Below are positions 9,167-18,034 of a stretch of 40,257 nt of DNA, one piece after another. The stretch's first letter is position 1, and each line of letters starts with the position of its first letter. Origin of the DNA: Candidatus Altarchaeota archaeon (GTDB lineage: Archaea; SpSt-1190); contig JAAOXV010000013.1 of the NCBI GenBank assembly GCA_018220955.1, positions 1-40,257 of the forward strand. Reading direction: 5' to 3'. A program made the translations under genes and the position numbers. The notes under the pieces were generated by a model. The model had not been told where the DNA came from. It saw nothing but the letters and a program-made list of their open reading frames with translations, and did no database searches.

Positions 9167-11371
9167 CTAGATGTTCTTACCAAGCCATCTTTCCCAACGG
9201 ACATAGACTTCTTTTGCATCAGCAGCGCCAAGCTCTTGTGAAACCGAGTCACTTATCATATGAAATATGTCATTTGATTGAACAACAAAACCTGCCTCGA
9301 GCAGCTCTGGTTTACCAGTCGAGTCAGCTACCTCGACCAACCTTTGTTTAATTTTGGCCCTGAGTTCGATATTATCCCAAACTTCATCAAAGTTACCGAC
9401 CCAAGCTCTAACTCGGCCAGCGATTGAGTTGATTACCTCGCTTTCTCCATCAAGCAAAACCTTGGTCGGCTCAATCCGGTCTGTCTTTGCATTATACTTC
9501 ATAAGGTCAACAAATCCGTGTTCCCTTAATGGATCATCTTCCCAGTGTTTGCGAACCTCGGTTATCTGAACCAGCCGACGAGCCTTATGCAGGCCGTCAG
9601 CAGTTTTGATTGGGTTCGCGACCAGTATTATGTCTGTTGCTTTAAAGCTGGTTCTTGGTATACCAAGGTCATTCACGACTCGGTCGAACACCCCATATGG
9701 TGAGTCGCCGTGTATGGTTCCAGCTACTACATTGGCCAGTGCACCCACTCGCATGGCCTCATATAATGCAATCGCTTCCTTGCTTCTAACCTCACCAATT
9801 ATGAGTGCACTGTCACCCAGACGCAAGCTAGTCCTGATGCCAGCAGCCGCATCCAGCTCGCTCTCCACACCTACAATCGGGCTCCTTACCTTCATTGGTT
9901 GGATATTATATCCCAACTCCATGAAATGTCTGACTGGTAGCTCAAGTGTGTCTTCGATTGTGATAATCCTATATCGCCTCATTATCTCTGTCATCAAGCT
10001 TTGTAGAACCGAAGTTTTCCCAGCTCCTCTTGTACCTGCGACCAGCATGGTTCTTGAACCATCAACAAAAAAGCTAATCAATCCGGCTGCGAGAGGTGAC
10101 ATCATTCCATGTTTGATGAATAAGGGTAAGGTCCAGGGTTTGGCACGATGTCTCCTAATTGCAAAGCTTAGCCCAAATGGACTCAGACTCTTGGTGATGG
10201 CTGCCACTCTGGCTCGAACCTGACCAAACTCGATATGAGTGTCTAAGACTGGATTGCTTTCATCGAGTGGTCTACCTGACTGTAATCTGAGTCTGGCCGC
10301 CCAGCTCTGAGTTTCCTCATAGGTTGGAAATATGTTAGTTTCACAGTCTTCTGCATCAGCATGATACACAAACACCGGATTTACTAGTGGTGCGTTTATG
10401 GTGATGTCCTGAATATGTGCATCCATTAACAAGAGCTCAAGCACACCAAAACCTACTGTTTCTCTAGTAATGATGTCTGCCAGCTTTTTCTTGTCAAGCT
10501 TGATTCGTCTATTATGTGCCTCTTCCTCAATCATATCTGCAGCTATGTTGTAGATTGCATCTCGTATGGCCTGCGGGTCCACCATTTCATCAGTTTTTGG
10601 TTTATACGCAATCAGACCTTCTTTGATTTTTTCAATTATGCTATATTCAATCTCGCTTAGCTTGAACTCAGGCGGGAGAATATGATAAAACAGTCTAACT
10701 CCTTCTGGTTTTCTAATTATGGTTACATCGGCCTCGCCGACCTTGTATGAATCTATTTCCTCACCGGCCGGATATTGGGCCATCAGCTTGGTGAATGTGA
10801 AATTAGGTCTAACACTTGGTCGGAATATTCGTCTATAGACTGTTCGATCACCTATTTTGTATCCTTCAAGCAGGGGCTGAACAAGCTTGATTAGCTGAAG
10901 TGATTCAAATGTTTCAATCAAGCCAGTCAGAATCTTTACATAATGAAATCGCCATTTTCGATAATTGGAATATACTTCTCGACCTGCCTCAATTTCCTGC
11001 CATCTTTTTTCTCTTTTTAGCTCAACATATGCACCAATTGGGTCTCTAATTGCAGTTCTTGAAATCATTTGCGCAAACTCAACCCACTCTTCCCCAATCG
11101 TGCAACCAGATGGTCTGACTTCTTCTGCACTCAGCTTCAAGCTATCAATCGAGTTTGCCAGCTCGACCAACATTCCAGTCTGCCTTTCATCATACTCACG
11201 TATTCGTCGCTCAATCAACACAAGTAAGTCCAGCTTCCTGAGCTTGCGAATAGCGAGTATGACTTGTTCCATACAGGCCTCGCTTTCCTCTATGGCTGGT
11301 GGAAACGGTTTTCCTGTCAGGTTCATCTCTAGAACTTTTTTATCCCCTACTTGCCTTGTTCGATAATCCAC
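9167..11371 (-). CDS. Type II/IV secretion (TadA/GspE/VirB11-like) ATPase
   Basis: Walker A 'GTRGAGKTS', 'IITIEDTLEL' (Asp-box region), 'ALIIGEVRSKEA' (Walker B), 'VAGTIHGDSPYGVFDRVV' (His box). GTG at 11371 sits about 25 nt from a TATA box; the tracked ORF uses TTG at 11386. Confidence 0.93.
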   Translation of the reverse strand: MDYRTRQVGDKKVLEMNLTGKPFPPAIEESEACMEQVILAIRKLRKLDLLVLIERRIREYDERQTGMLVELANSIDSLKLSAEEVRPSGCTIGEEWVEFAQMISRTAIRDPIGAYVELKREKRWQEIEAGREVYSNYRKWRFHYVKILTGLIETFESLQLIKLVQPLLEGYKIGDRTVYRRIFRPSVRPNFTFTKLMAQYPAGEEIDSYKVGEADVTIIRKPEGVRLFYHILPPEFKLSEIEYSIIEKIKEGLIAYKPKTDEMVDPQAIRDAIYNIAADMIEEEAHNRRIKLDKKKLADIITRETVGFGVLELLLMDAHIQDITINAPLVNPVFVYHADAEDCETNIFPTYEETQSWAARLRLQSGRPLDESNPVLDTHIEFGQVRARVAAITKSLSPFGLSFAIRRHRAKPWTLPLFIKHGMMSPLAAGLISFFVDGSRTMLVAGTRGAGKTSVLQSLMTEIMRRYRIITIEDTLELPVRHFMELGYNIQPMKVRSPIVGVESELDAAAGIRTSLRLGDSALIIGEVRSKEAIALYEAMRVGALANVVAGTIHGDSPYGVFDRVVNDLGIPRTSFKATDIILVANPIKTADGLHKARRLVQITEVRKHWEDDPLREHGFVDLMKYNAKTDRIEPTKVLLDGESEVINSIAGRVRAWVGNFDEVWDNIELRAKIKQRLVEVADSTGKPELLEAGFVVQSNDIFHMISDSVSQELGAADAKEVYVRWERWLGKNI

Positions 11372-11388
11372 TAAAGTCTCTGACAAAG

Positions 11389-11401
11389 CTGGATATAAAT
11401 C
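11389..11401 (-). promoter_or_regulatory. TATA-box promoter of the secretion/pilus operon (putative leaderless start at GTG 11371)
   Basis: ATTTATATCC on the minus strand, about 22 nt before GTG. Confidence 0.55.
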
Positions 11402-11450
11402 TGTTCATCACTCAAATCTGGTTACAATCATAAAATGACAAGCTTTAAGT

Positions 11451-11900
11451 ATGACTCTGACTAAATCTTGCATGACCAAAAAAGCAAAAATCATGATGGA
11501 AACTGTTGAGACCACAAACAAGAGACAATACCATTTGTATCTCATTGATACAGGTTCTTATGAGGCGCCAACAGAAGAATCCCATAAAAACATAGTTGCT
11601 TTGATTGATACTGCTGATCCGTTGGAGTCGATTGATACTGCCAACTATCTTGCCATTGATGTTCCAACAGCGACCCCTGACAACCTAAGAGGATTGATAG
11701 GGACTAGACTTAATAAATTAAAATACAAAACAGATACAGGTTCAGATCGTATTACTAGACATACACCTATTGATATGCAGTTGGTGGATTTCAAAGAAAA
11801 ACAGATGATTGTGTTGTATACTGAAAGGATTGATGTTGCTGCAAAACTTGAAGCCATTAAACAAGGCTTTGAAAAAGACCTGCATTATTACTCTAGTTGA
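11451..11900 (+). CDS. Hypothetical soluble protein, divergent from secretion operon
   Basis: 149-aa ORF; no family recognised; start could be a downstream ATG. Confidence 0.55.
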   Translation: MTLTKSCMTKKAKIMMETVETTNKRQYHLYLIDTGSYEAPTEESHKNIVALIDTADPLESIDTANYLAIDVPTATPDNLRGLIGTRLNKLKYKTDTGSDRITRHTPIDMQLVDFKEKQMIVLYTERIDVAAKLEAIKQGFEKDLHYYSS

Positions 11901-11914
11901 AATCTGGATTTATT

Positions 11915-11997
11915 GGCATACCAGCACGACCCCACCGCAGTGGGTTCAGTCAAAAAGCCTGTCATCGGCATACCAGCACGACTGTAGTTGGGTCTAT
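11915..11997 (+). repeat. Two imperfect direct repeats sharing GGCATACCAGCACGAC
   Basis: Exact 16-mers at 11915-11930 and 11967-11982, each followed by related (g/t)-agt-(t)gggt sequence. Confidence 0.7.
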
Positions 11998-12033
11998 CTA
12001 GCCACCAATGCTCTACTAGTTTTGGTGCCCTAT

Positions 12034-12183
12034 ATGGGTGAGGTGAAGTGTCCTAACTGTAAGAGACAGTGGCCAGATGACGGGGGTGCGGGTTTGGTCA
12101 GATACTATCAATGTCCAATCTGCGGAACAGTGTTTGCAATAAACCAAGAGTTAAATCAATTAACTCTTAAAATATTCAGTTAG
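12034..12183 (+). CDS. Small zinc-ribbon protein (49 aa)
   Basis: MGEVKCPNCKRQWPDDGGAGLVRYYQCPICGTVFAINQELNQLTLKIFS: paired CPxC motifs; internal ATG in ORF 11809..12183. Confidence 0.6.
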   Translation: MGEVKCPNCKRQWPDDGGAGLVRYYQCPICGTVFAINQELNQLTLKIFS

Positions 12184-12424
12184 GACGGCTCCTTCCCTTT
12201 TCCTGAAAATAGGTGTTTTTTCCATAAAGTGAATAAATGACATGATTATTATGAACATCGACATTTTAAACAACAATTATTTTTCACATAAAATGCTTTG
12301 ATGAGCACATTTTTCAAAGGTGTGAATAAGTGGTTATTTGGATAGTTTCACATGGTTAGGAGCACTCAATCATAGTAACAAGACCCCTAAGGGTTTGGGT
12401 TTGTTTAAAAGCAAACCGCCAAAG

Positions 12425-12435
12425 TCTTTTATACC
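12425..12435 (+). promoter_or_regulatory. TATA box of S-layer gene
   Basis: CTTTTATACC about 95 nt upstream of the ATG; predicts a ~70-nt leader. Confidence 0.5.
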
Positions 12436-12459
12436 AGAGTCCGACTAAGGGTTCTACAG

Positions 12460-12477
12460 GGGTGACTACAGTTACCC
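12460..12477 (+). promoter_or_regulatory. Hairpin in predicted S-layer mRNA leader
   Basis: GGGTGAC-TACA-GTTACCC (7-bp stem, one G-U); AAGGGT at 12447-12452 could instead pair with ACCCTT at 12474-12479. Confidence 0.45.
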
Positions 12478-12527
12478 TTGTCGAAAAGTAGTTCGGCGAA
12501 AGCAGGACTACAAAAAGGTGAACGAAC

Positions 12528-14759
12528 ATGCAAGAAATAAAAGGAAAAATTAAGGTAGTTGCAGCAGCTTTGGCTGGGGGCCTCATGATAGGGGCAACAA
12601 TGGCTGGAGCAGTAGCAGCAAACCTTGGAGACCTACCAGCTCCGTTCGTAGAGAACAGTCAGCTGAACTCGCAGATCGTCATTGGTGCAAATGCAGCAGT
12701 AGCAGATGTTATTGCAGCAGCTCAGGTTTCGGCCGCACTCGGTGAATATATGATCAGCGCAGTATCAACTGGTGGAGCAACAACAGTCAGTGGCGGAACA
12801 CAAGACGAAGACGTTCTTGGAGCAGCGGTATACATCGGCTTAGGCAAGTATACTTTCAAGGATAACGACATTCCGAAACTACAGGACACTGAAATTAGTT
12901 TCAGTGATGACACATTTGATATCCACGAGGAAGTTATATTGGGTCAAACAAACCTGAAACTGGTTACTGGTGTAGGTACATCGGACATGTCTGGTATCAA
13001 TGATGCAGACACTTATGGCAGCGACGTAGCTTCCAAGACCTATATGAAGGTCACAGAGGACGACATCACATACAAGTATGTATTTGACGACAACGTGCCT
13101 GTTGGAGACATCGACACTACTCATCTATTGAAGATAAACTTCTTGGGTAGCCAACTCGAAATTTCAGCAGCAACCGAGTCTAACAATGCAACTTCAGGTG
13201 TGGACGAGGTTACCGTATCAATCGGTACTGAGTACGTTCTCGCACAAGGAGCAACAGCTGTTGTTGACGCTAAGACTGTTACAGTTGACACAATAGGCGA
13301 CTCTTCAGTAGCACTTTCGATTTCAGGAAGCGGCTGCTCTGATACAGACTTTGTAAGCTCAGGATCTACCTGGGAAACAAGCTGTGGAGTTGACGTGAAA
13401 GTCGAGAGTATATTGTATGTTGACGCAGGTCACGCTGACAACAAGGTAAAGGTTAGTATTGGTACAGATATTACCAAGACCTACAAGCACGGAGAAGCAT
13501 ATATCGGATATGAAGACGAAGACACTCCAACATGGGTATGGGACATCCTAATAGGTGTAGACGACAAGATTGATTCAATCGGTGTTGCATACAACTTGGA
13601 TATAACCAGCCTTGACGACTCGCCGATTTCGGTGGGTGGAGAGCTAGCTCTTCCAGGAGATTTCGTAGTGCTCAGGCTTGTAGACTACAATACTGATACC
13701 TATGGTCAGTTTGATGTCAAAATAGACAGCTCTGAAAAAATCTATGACGCAGCTGGAACAAACTTGTACGTGAGCAACCTACCAGTGCTTATATTTGATG
13801 GACCAGAAGACGATTCATTCGCAGGTGGAAGTTGGGAATCTGAAAAGATTGCTATACACTTAAACGCCACGGGTGCATATATCGGATACTGGGACACTGA
13901 TAAGAGCAAGTGGTTGTACCATGGCAAGAACGAGACCAACACTATTGGTGGTGGACTTAACTTCACTGCAAACTGGGATACTGCAGTTAACATCGTGCAG
14001 GATGACTCAATAATTGATGTCTACCTGAGAAACGCAGGATACCCAACCAGTGTCGATGCAGAGGCATACTTAGATGTCAGCGGTCACGCAGACACTCTAA
14101 TAATTGACCCAGCAGACGACCTGAGCTCATTGGGAGCAACAGCAAACCAGGCTGAATCTGGCGAAGTTACTCTTGGTGGTATTGATATCAGTACCTACAA
14201 GACCGATGTCAGAAGCAACTATGGTATAGTATTGTTAAACCCAGACAGCAACGGTGACACCGATAAGGTGAAGTTCCAAGTACCAGATGAACAGGTTAAA
14301 GTTAACGTATATCTAGGTGACCCAACTGGTGGAGCAACCGCTTCAGCAGCAGACATTACCTACACATACGCACCGATAACCACCGAAGTAGCAGTTATGG
14401 ATAGCGAGGCAAGTACCACACAACCGATGATCGTCATTGGTGGACCAGGTATCAACAGCCTAGCACAACAGCTATTAGGAAGCAGGGAAACTAGCTTTGA
14501 GGAATGGAAGACATTCTTCGGATACGATGACGCAACTGCCACAGGCAAAGGTGTTATCAAAGTCTATGACGCTGCAGACACACCTTGGACACAGCCCGCA
14601 GTACTAATTGCAGGTTGGGAAGCAAAAGATACCAGAGCAGCTGGTTACATATTTGCTAAATATCTCAGCCAAGAAGCAGTTAGCGAGTGGGACAGTAAGA
14701 CTAAGGTCGTAATTTCTGGTGAAACAGTCACTGGATCTACAGTCTCGTCAACCGAATAG
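12528..14759 (+). CDS. Methanococcus-type S-layer protein
   Basis: 743 aa, signal peptide, N-terminal 'NLGDLPAPFVENSQLNSQIVIGANAAVADVIAAAQVSAAL' and C-terminal 'MIVIGGPGINSLAQQLL' typical of the archaeal S-layer family; AGGTGA Shine-Dalgarno 6 nt before ATG. Confidence 0.9.
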   Translation: MQEIKGKIKVVAAALAGGLMIGATMAGAVAANLGDLPAPFVENSQLNSQIVIGANAAVADVIAAAQVSAALGEYMISAVSTGGATTVSGGTQDEDVLGAAVYIGLGKYTFKDNDIPKLQDTEISFSDDTFDIHEEVILGQTNLKLVTGVGTSDMSGINDADTYGSDVASKTYMKVTEDDITYKYVFDDNVPVGDIDTTHLLKINFLGSQLEISAATESNNATSGVDEVTVSIGTEYVLAQGATAVVDAKTVTVDTIGDSSVALSISGSGCSDTDFVSSGSTWETSCGVDVKVESILYVDAGHADNKVKVSIGTDITKTYKHGEAYIGYEDEDTPTWVWDILIGVDDKIDSIGVAYNLDITSLDDSPISVGGELALPGDFVVLRLVDYNTDTYGQFDVKIDSSEKIYDAAGTNLYVSNLPVLIFDGPEDDSFAGGSWESEKIAIHLNATGAYIGYWDTDKSKWLYHGKNETNTIGGGLNFTANWDTAVNIVQDDSIIDVYLRNAGYPTSVDAEAYLDVSGHADTLIIDPADDLSSLGATANQAESGEVTLGGIDISTYKTDVRSNYGIVLLNPDSNGDTDKVKFQVPDEQVKVNVYLGDPTGGATASAADITYTYAPITTEVAVMDSEASTTQPMIVIGGPGINSLAQQLLGSRETSFEEWKTFFGYDDATATGKGVIKVYDAADTPWTQPAVLIAGWEAKDTRAAGYIFAKYLSQEAVSEWDSKTKVVISGETVTGSTVSSTE

Positions 14760-14785
14760 GGTCTTAGACCCTTTCTTTTTTATTT
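14758..14785 (+). terminator. Intrinsic-type terminator of S-layer gene
   Basis: AGGGTC-TTA-GACCCT hairpin followed by TTCTTTTTTATTTTTTT; stem begins inside the TAG stop codon. Confidence 0.75.
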
Positions 14786-14846
14786 TTTTATATCTGGGCG
14801 TCAGCCCTATCAAAATAGTTTTAAACCCAGACCAAGCTCTTGAGAT

Positions 14847-15389
14847 ATGGGACTCAGACCTGGTTGGTGTTACCGAAAGCCGAAAAGACCGGCCTATACG
14901 CGTATCGCTAACAAAAAGATGAAAAAAGCATTTATTAGAGGTGTACCAGGCATAAGAATCCCTTTGTTTGATATGGGCAATAAGTCCAAGCGACAATGGA
15001 AATATGAGATAGACTTGATATCCAAGGATGAGATGCAGCTCAGGCATAACCAGCTAGAGGCGGCCAGGCAGACGATAAACAAAGAGCTTGTTAATATCTA
15101 TAGTAAACAGGGATTTTTTATGCGTCTTAGAACTTATCCACATCATGTAATGAGGGAGAATCCAATTGCGACAGGTGCAGGGGCTGACCGATTCCAGCGT
15201 GGGATGAAAAAATCGTTTGGCAAACCGATTGGCCGAGCTGCTCGAGTCAAGCCTGGCAGTATCATTTTTTCAATTTGGGTGGACAATATCGATAAGATTG
15301 ACATAATAAAGGCTGCAATGAGACGTGCAGCCCAGAAGATGTCTGGTCAATATACTATCAAGATAGACAAGTATGACGGCACGCTTTAA
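14847..15389 (+). CDS. rpl10e: 50S ribosomal protein L10e (uL16)
   Basis: 'MGLRPGWCYRKPKRPAYTRIANKK', 'YPHHVMRENPIATGAGADRFQRGMKKSFGKPIGRAARV' match L10e. Confidence 0.95.
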   Translation: MGLRPGWCYRKPKRPAYTRIANKKMKKAFIRGVPGIRIPLFDMGNKSKRQWKYEIDLISKDEMQLRHNQLEAARQTINKELVNIYSKQGFFMRLRTYPHHVMRENPIATGAGADRFQRGMKKSFGKPIGRAARVKPGSIIFSIWVDNIDKIDIIKAAMRRAAQKMSGQYTIKIDKYDGTL

Positions 15390-15426
15390 TCATAGCGTTT
15401 ATTAAAGAGTCAGCTAAACTATTATT

Positions 15427-15831
15427 GTGCTTTCATCGATATTACGAGCCTTTGGAGTAAAGAATGAACAGCCAAAGGACTTGGATGGAAAAATGGACGC
15501 GGTCCTGTCAATAGTTGGTGAGGTCAGGGATGAACTCAAACCGCTTGGACCTGATGGTTCAAGAGTAAGTCGACTTGAGATGATGTTGTCTACCATATCT
15601 CAGCTAGCTCCTGGTGACAGGGACATAGTCAGACAAGAGCTTGACTCACTTGAGGTTGATGAACAAATACTTGAGTTTTCAGACAAGCCAAAAAATATCG
15701 AAGAGATAGCAAAAAAAATAGGCAGAAGCTATGGATATACAGCCAACCGGCTTAGGAAGTTAATGAGGTTGGGGCGAGTTATGAGAAAACGGGATGCAGT
15801 TACGAGAAAATATGTTTATATGAGGCTTTGA
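15427..15831 (+). CDS. Winged-HTH-containing hypothetical protein
   Basis: GTG start; C-terminal 'KNIEEIAKKIGRSYGYTANRLRKLMRLGRVMRKRDAVTRKYVY' HTH. Confidence 0.7.
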   Translation: MLSSILRAFGVKNEQPKDLDGKMDAVLSIVGEVRDELKPLGPDGSRVSRLEMMLSTISQLAPGDRDIVRQELDSLEVDEQILEFSDKPKNIEEIAKKIGRSYGYTANRLRKLMRLGRVMRKRDAVTRKYVYMRL

Positions 15832-16754
15832 TCAAGTCGCCATTTTTGTTCAAACCAAGCTTTTTCAGGCGAGATTGCTTTGTCTTTGTGAACCAGTCCT
15901 GACCAGGCAATCATTGCACCATTATCTCCAGCTAGCTCAGCTGGGACCACGAACGACTTGGCCCCTCTTTCTTTACACATGATATCCATCATCTCCTGCA
16001 ACCGTTTGTTCTGAGCCACTCCACCAACTAACAAGAGATTTTTTTTATCCAAGTGCGCCATTGCACGCTCGCTTATCTCTGTTAGCATAGCAAAACAGTG
16101 TTCCTGAAATGAATAAGCTATGTCTGCTTGGCTTTCTTGTTCAATAAGATTGGCTGCATGAGTGACTAGGCCAGAATAGCTTAGGTCCATTCCTTTGACT
16201 ATATATGGCATCTCGATAAATTTTTTTCCAGTTTTTGCCAGCTTTTCTATTTTTGGTCCACCAGGATGACTCAAGCCGAATTTTCTGGCCAACTTGTCGA
16301 CCGCATTGCCTAGCGAAATATCTTGGGTTTCCCCAAAGACCCGCCATCCTTGGTTGTCTGCGATTATCTGAGTATTCCCGCCACTCACATAGACCACCAG
16401 TGGGTCGGTCACACCAGTCGATTTTAACCCTATTTCTATATGTGCCTCTGCGTGATTGACTGGTACAAGCTTTGTTTTGTATTTGACAGCTAGATATTTG
16501 GCGATTATCATTCCGACCTTTAAGCAATGACCTATCCCTGGCCCGGCCGAGTATGCGATTAGTTCTGGTGGTTCTATCATCCCAGCTTTGATAACACTGG
16601 CCGCATTCCTTGCCAGAAAATCTGCTGACTCGCTTGGATGAATTCCACCAGAATCTGGCTCAAACATCCTAACAACATTGCTAGCTATCTTGTTGTCTAT
16701 CACCATCCCGACCCCAAAGCTATGTGCGGTCGACTCTATGCCAAGCACTTTCAC
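15816..16754 (-). CDS. kae1: tRNA N6-adenosine threonylcarbamoyltransferase Kae1 (not fused to Bud32)
   Basis: 'GIESTAHSFGVG', 'NHAEAHIEIG', 'VSGGNTQI', 'GGVAQNKRLQEM' motifs; 312 aa. Confidence 0.95.
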   Translation of the reverse strand: MKVLGIESTAHSFGVGMVIDNKIASNVVRMFEPDSGGIHPSESADFLARNAASVIKAGMIEPPELIAYSAGPGIGHCLKVGMIIAKYLAVKYKTKLVPVNHAEAHIEIGLKSTGVTDPLVVYVSGGNTQIIADNQGWRVFGETQDISLGNAVDKLARKFGLSHPGGPKIEKLAKTGKKFIEMPYIVKGMDLSYSGLVTHAANLIEQESQADIAYSFQEHCFAMLTEISERAMAHLDKKNLLLVGGVAQNKRLQEMMDIMCKERGAKSFVVPAELAGDNGAMIAWSGLVHKDKAISPEKAWFEQKWRLDQSLI

Positions 16755-16775
16755 TTGGCAAATCTGCTCAAAAGT

Positions 16776-16795
16776 TTAAAAGAACATTCTTTTAA
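16776..16795. promoter_or_regulatory. Palindromic bidirectional promoter between kae1 and GT2 gene
   Basis: TTAAAAGAA-CA-TTCTTTTAA perfect 9-bp inverted repeat; each arm ~22-25 nt from a GTG (16754 minus, 16817 plus). Confidence 0.55.
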
Positions 16796-16816
16796 TCCAT
16801 CAAACGCTTGGTAGTT

Positions 16817-18034
16817 GTGGAAATCTGGAATCTTTTGTTATTAGGCATAATCTATGTGACATTGTTTTTCGGGCTTTTCTGGATTTTGATTTATTTGAAT
16901 GGCCAGCCAGTTCAGAGAAAGAGCAAGAGAAAACCATTTGTTAGTATACTTGTTCCAGCACACAATGAGGAAAAAGTGATAGCTGAGTCAGTGAAAAATC
17001 TGAAACAGCTAAAGTATCCAAGATTTGAAATAATTGTAATAGATGACGAGTCTAGCGACAGGACAGCTGAGCTGGCAAAAAAGGCTGGCGCAAGAGTGAT
17101 TAGTCCAAAACGATCAGGCAAGGCAGGTGCATTGAACCAAGGCCTGAAGATTGCTAAAGGCGAGATAATCGCTGTGGTGGATGCAGATACCTTAGTCGCA
17201 AAAGACGCGCTTGAGAATGCAGTAAAATATATGACAGATGATATTGCGGCCGTGATTGCGAGAATTTGTGTGGAAAATGATGAAACCGCGCTTGGCTCGG
17301 TTCAACGGCTTGAATACAATATCAGCAATTTTGGACGTATGATGGCTTCTTGGATAGGTTGTTTGAACATATTGCCGGGTGCGCTTTCATTGATAAGGCG
17401 GGATGTTTTGGATTCAGTGGGTCCGTTCGACACAGATAGTATCACCGAGGATTATGAGATGGGAATGAGGATAGTCTCACAAGGACACAAGATTGCTTAT
17501 GCGCAAGAATCGCTTGCATATACACATGTGCCGGCAAACATATCGAGCTGGTTTCGTCAAAGAATCAGGTGGTTCAGAGGTAGGGTGGAGACCCTGTGGA
17601 AATACAAGCATATGCTGTTCAATAAAAAATATTACCCGCAATCACATTATCTGGCGGTCGAGCTCTTATCATTTTTCGTGATTTTCATGACGACATTGAT
17701 TACTATCAGATATGCCTATACTTTTTCAAAAAAGATTTATTTGTTTGTTGTGTCTAAATTCATTTCACAGATGTTGCCTGTTTTTGGAGGCAGTATTCCT
17801 ATTATGAACATCAAAAACAGAATACTTTTCAGTAATTGGACAGTCAACCTGTTTTTGTTTGTATCTGGCTATTTGTTTTTGTTCCAGATTGGTGAGCTAT
17901 ACAAGAACTGGAATCAGGACAAAGAAAAACCCATGAATTTTTTAATATTCTTTTTAATATATACTCGCGTGCTTGCATTTGCATGGCTAAAAGGGGGATG
18001 GAATGTGATAACCGGGGCTGAGAAAAAATGGTGA
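16817..18034 (+). CDS. Family 2 processive-type glycosyltransferase, membrane
   Basis: 'VSILVPAHNEEKVI', 'DDESSDRT', 'DADTL', 'TEDYEMGMRI', 'QRIRWFRG' (QxxRW); C-terminal TM helices. Start TTG 16808 or GTG 16817. Confidence 0.9.
   Translation: MEIWNLLLLGIIYVTLFFGLFWILIYLNGQPVQRKSKRKPFVSILVPAHNEEKVIAESVKNLKQLKYPRFEIIVIDDESSDRTAELAKKAGARVISPKRSGKAGALNQGLKIAKGEIIAVVDADTLVAKDALENAVKYMTDDIAAVIARICVENDETALGSVQRLEYNISNFGRMMASWIGCLNILPGALSLIRRDVLDSVGPFDTDSITEDYEMGMRIVSQGHKIAYAQESLAYTHVPANISSWFRQRIRWFRGRVETLWKYKHMLFNKKYYPQSHYLAVELLSFFVIFMTTLITIRYAYTFSKKIYLFVVSKFISQMLPVFGGSIPIMNIKNRILFSNWTVNLFLFVSGYLFLFQIGELYKNWNQDKEKPMNFLIFFLIYTRVLAFAWLKGGWNVITGAEKKW

Noticed and set aside
9606-10223. 205-aa plus-strand ORF antisense to the secretion ATPase
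   Set aside because: Fully inside the well-supported ATPase gene; low-complexity Ser/Leu/Pro composition typical of a shadow ORF.
10965-11366. 133-aa plus-strand ORF antisense to the ATPase N-terminus
   Set aside because: Shadow ORF with Ser-rich translation, no recognisable motif.
11931-11960. GTGGGTTCAGTC resembling a tRNA T-arm
   Set aside because: No acceptor, D or anticodon arms can be placed around it.
12295-12345. Possible box C/D sRNA (TGATGA near 12299)
   Set aside because: No convincing box D (CTGA) or C'/D' pair at suitable distance.
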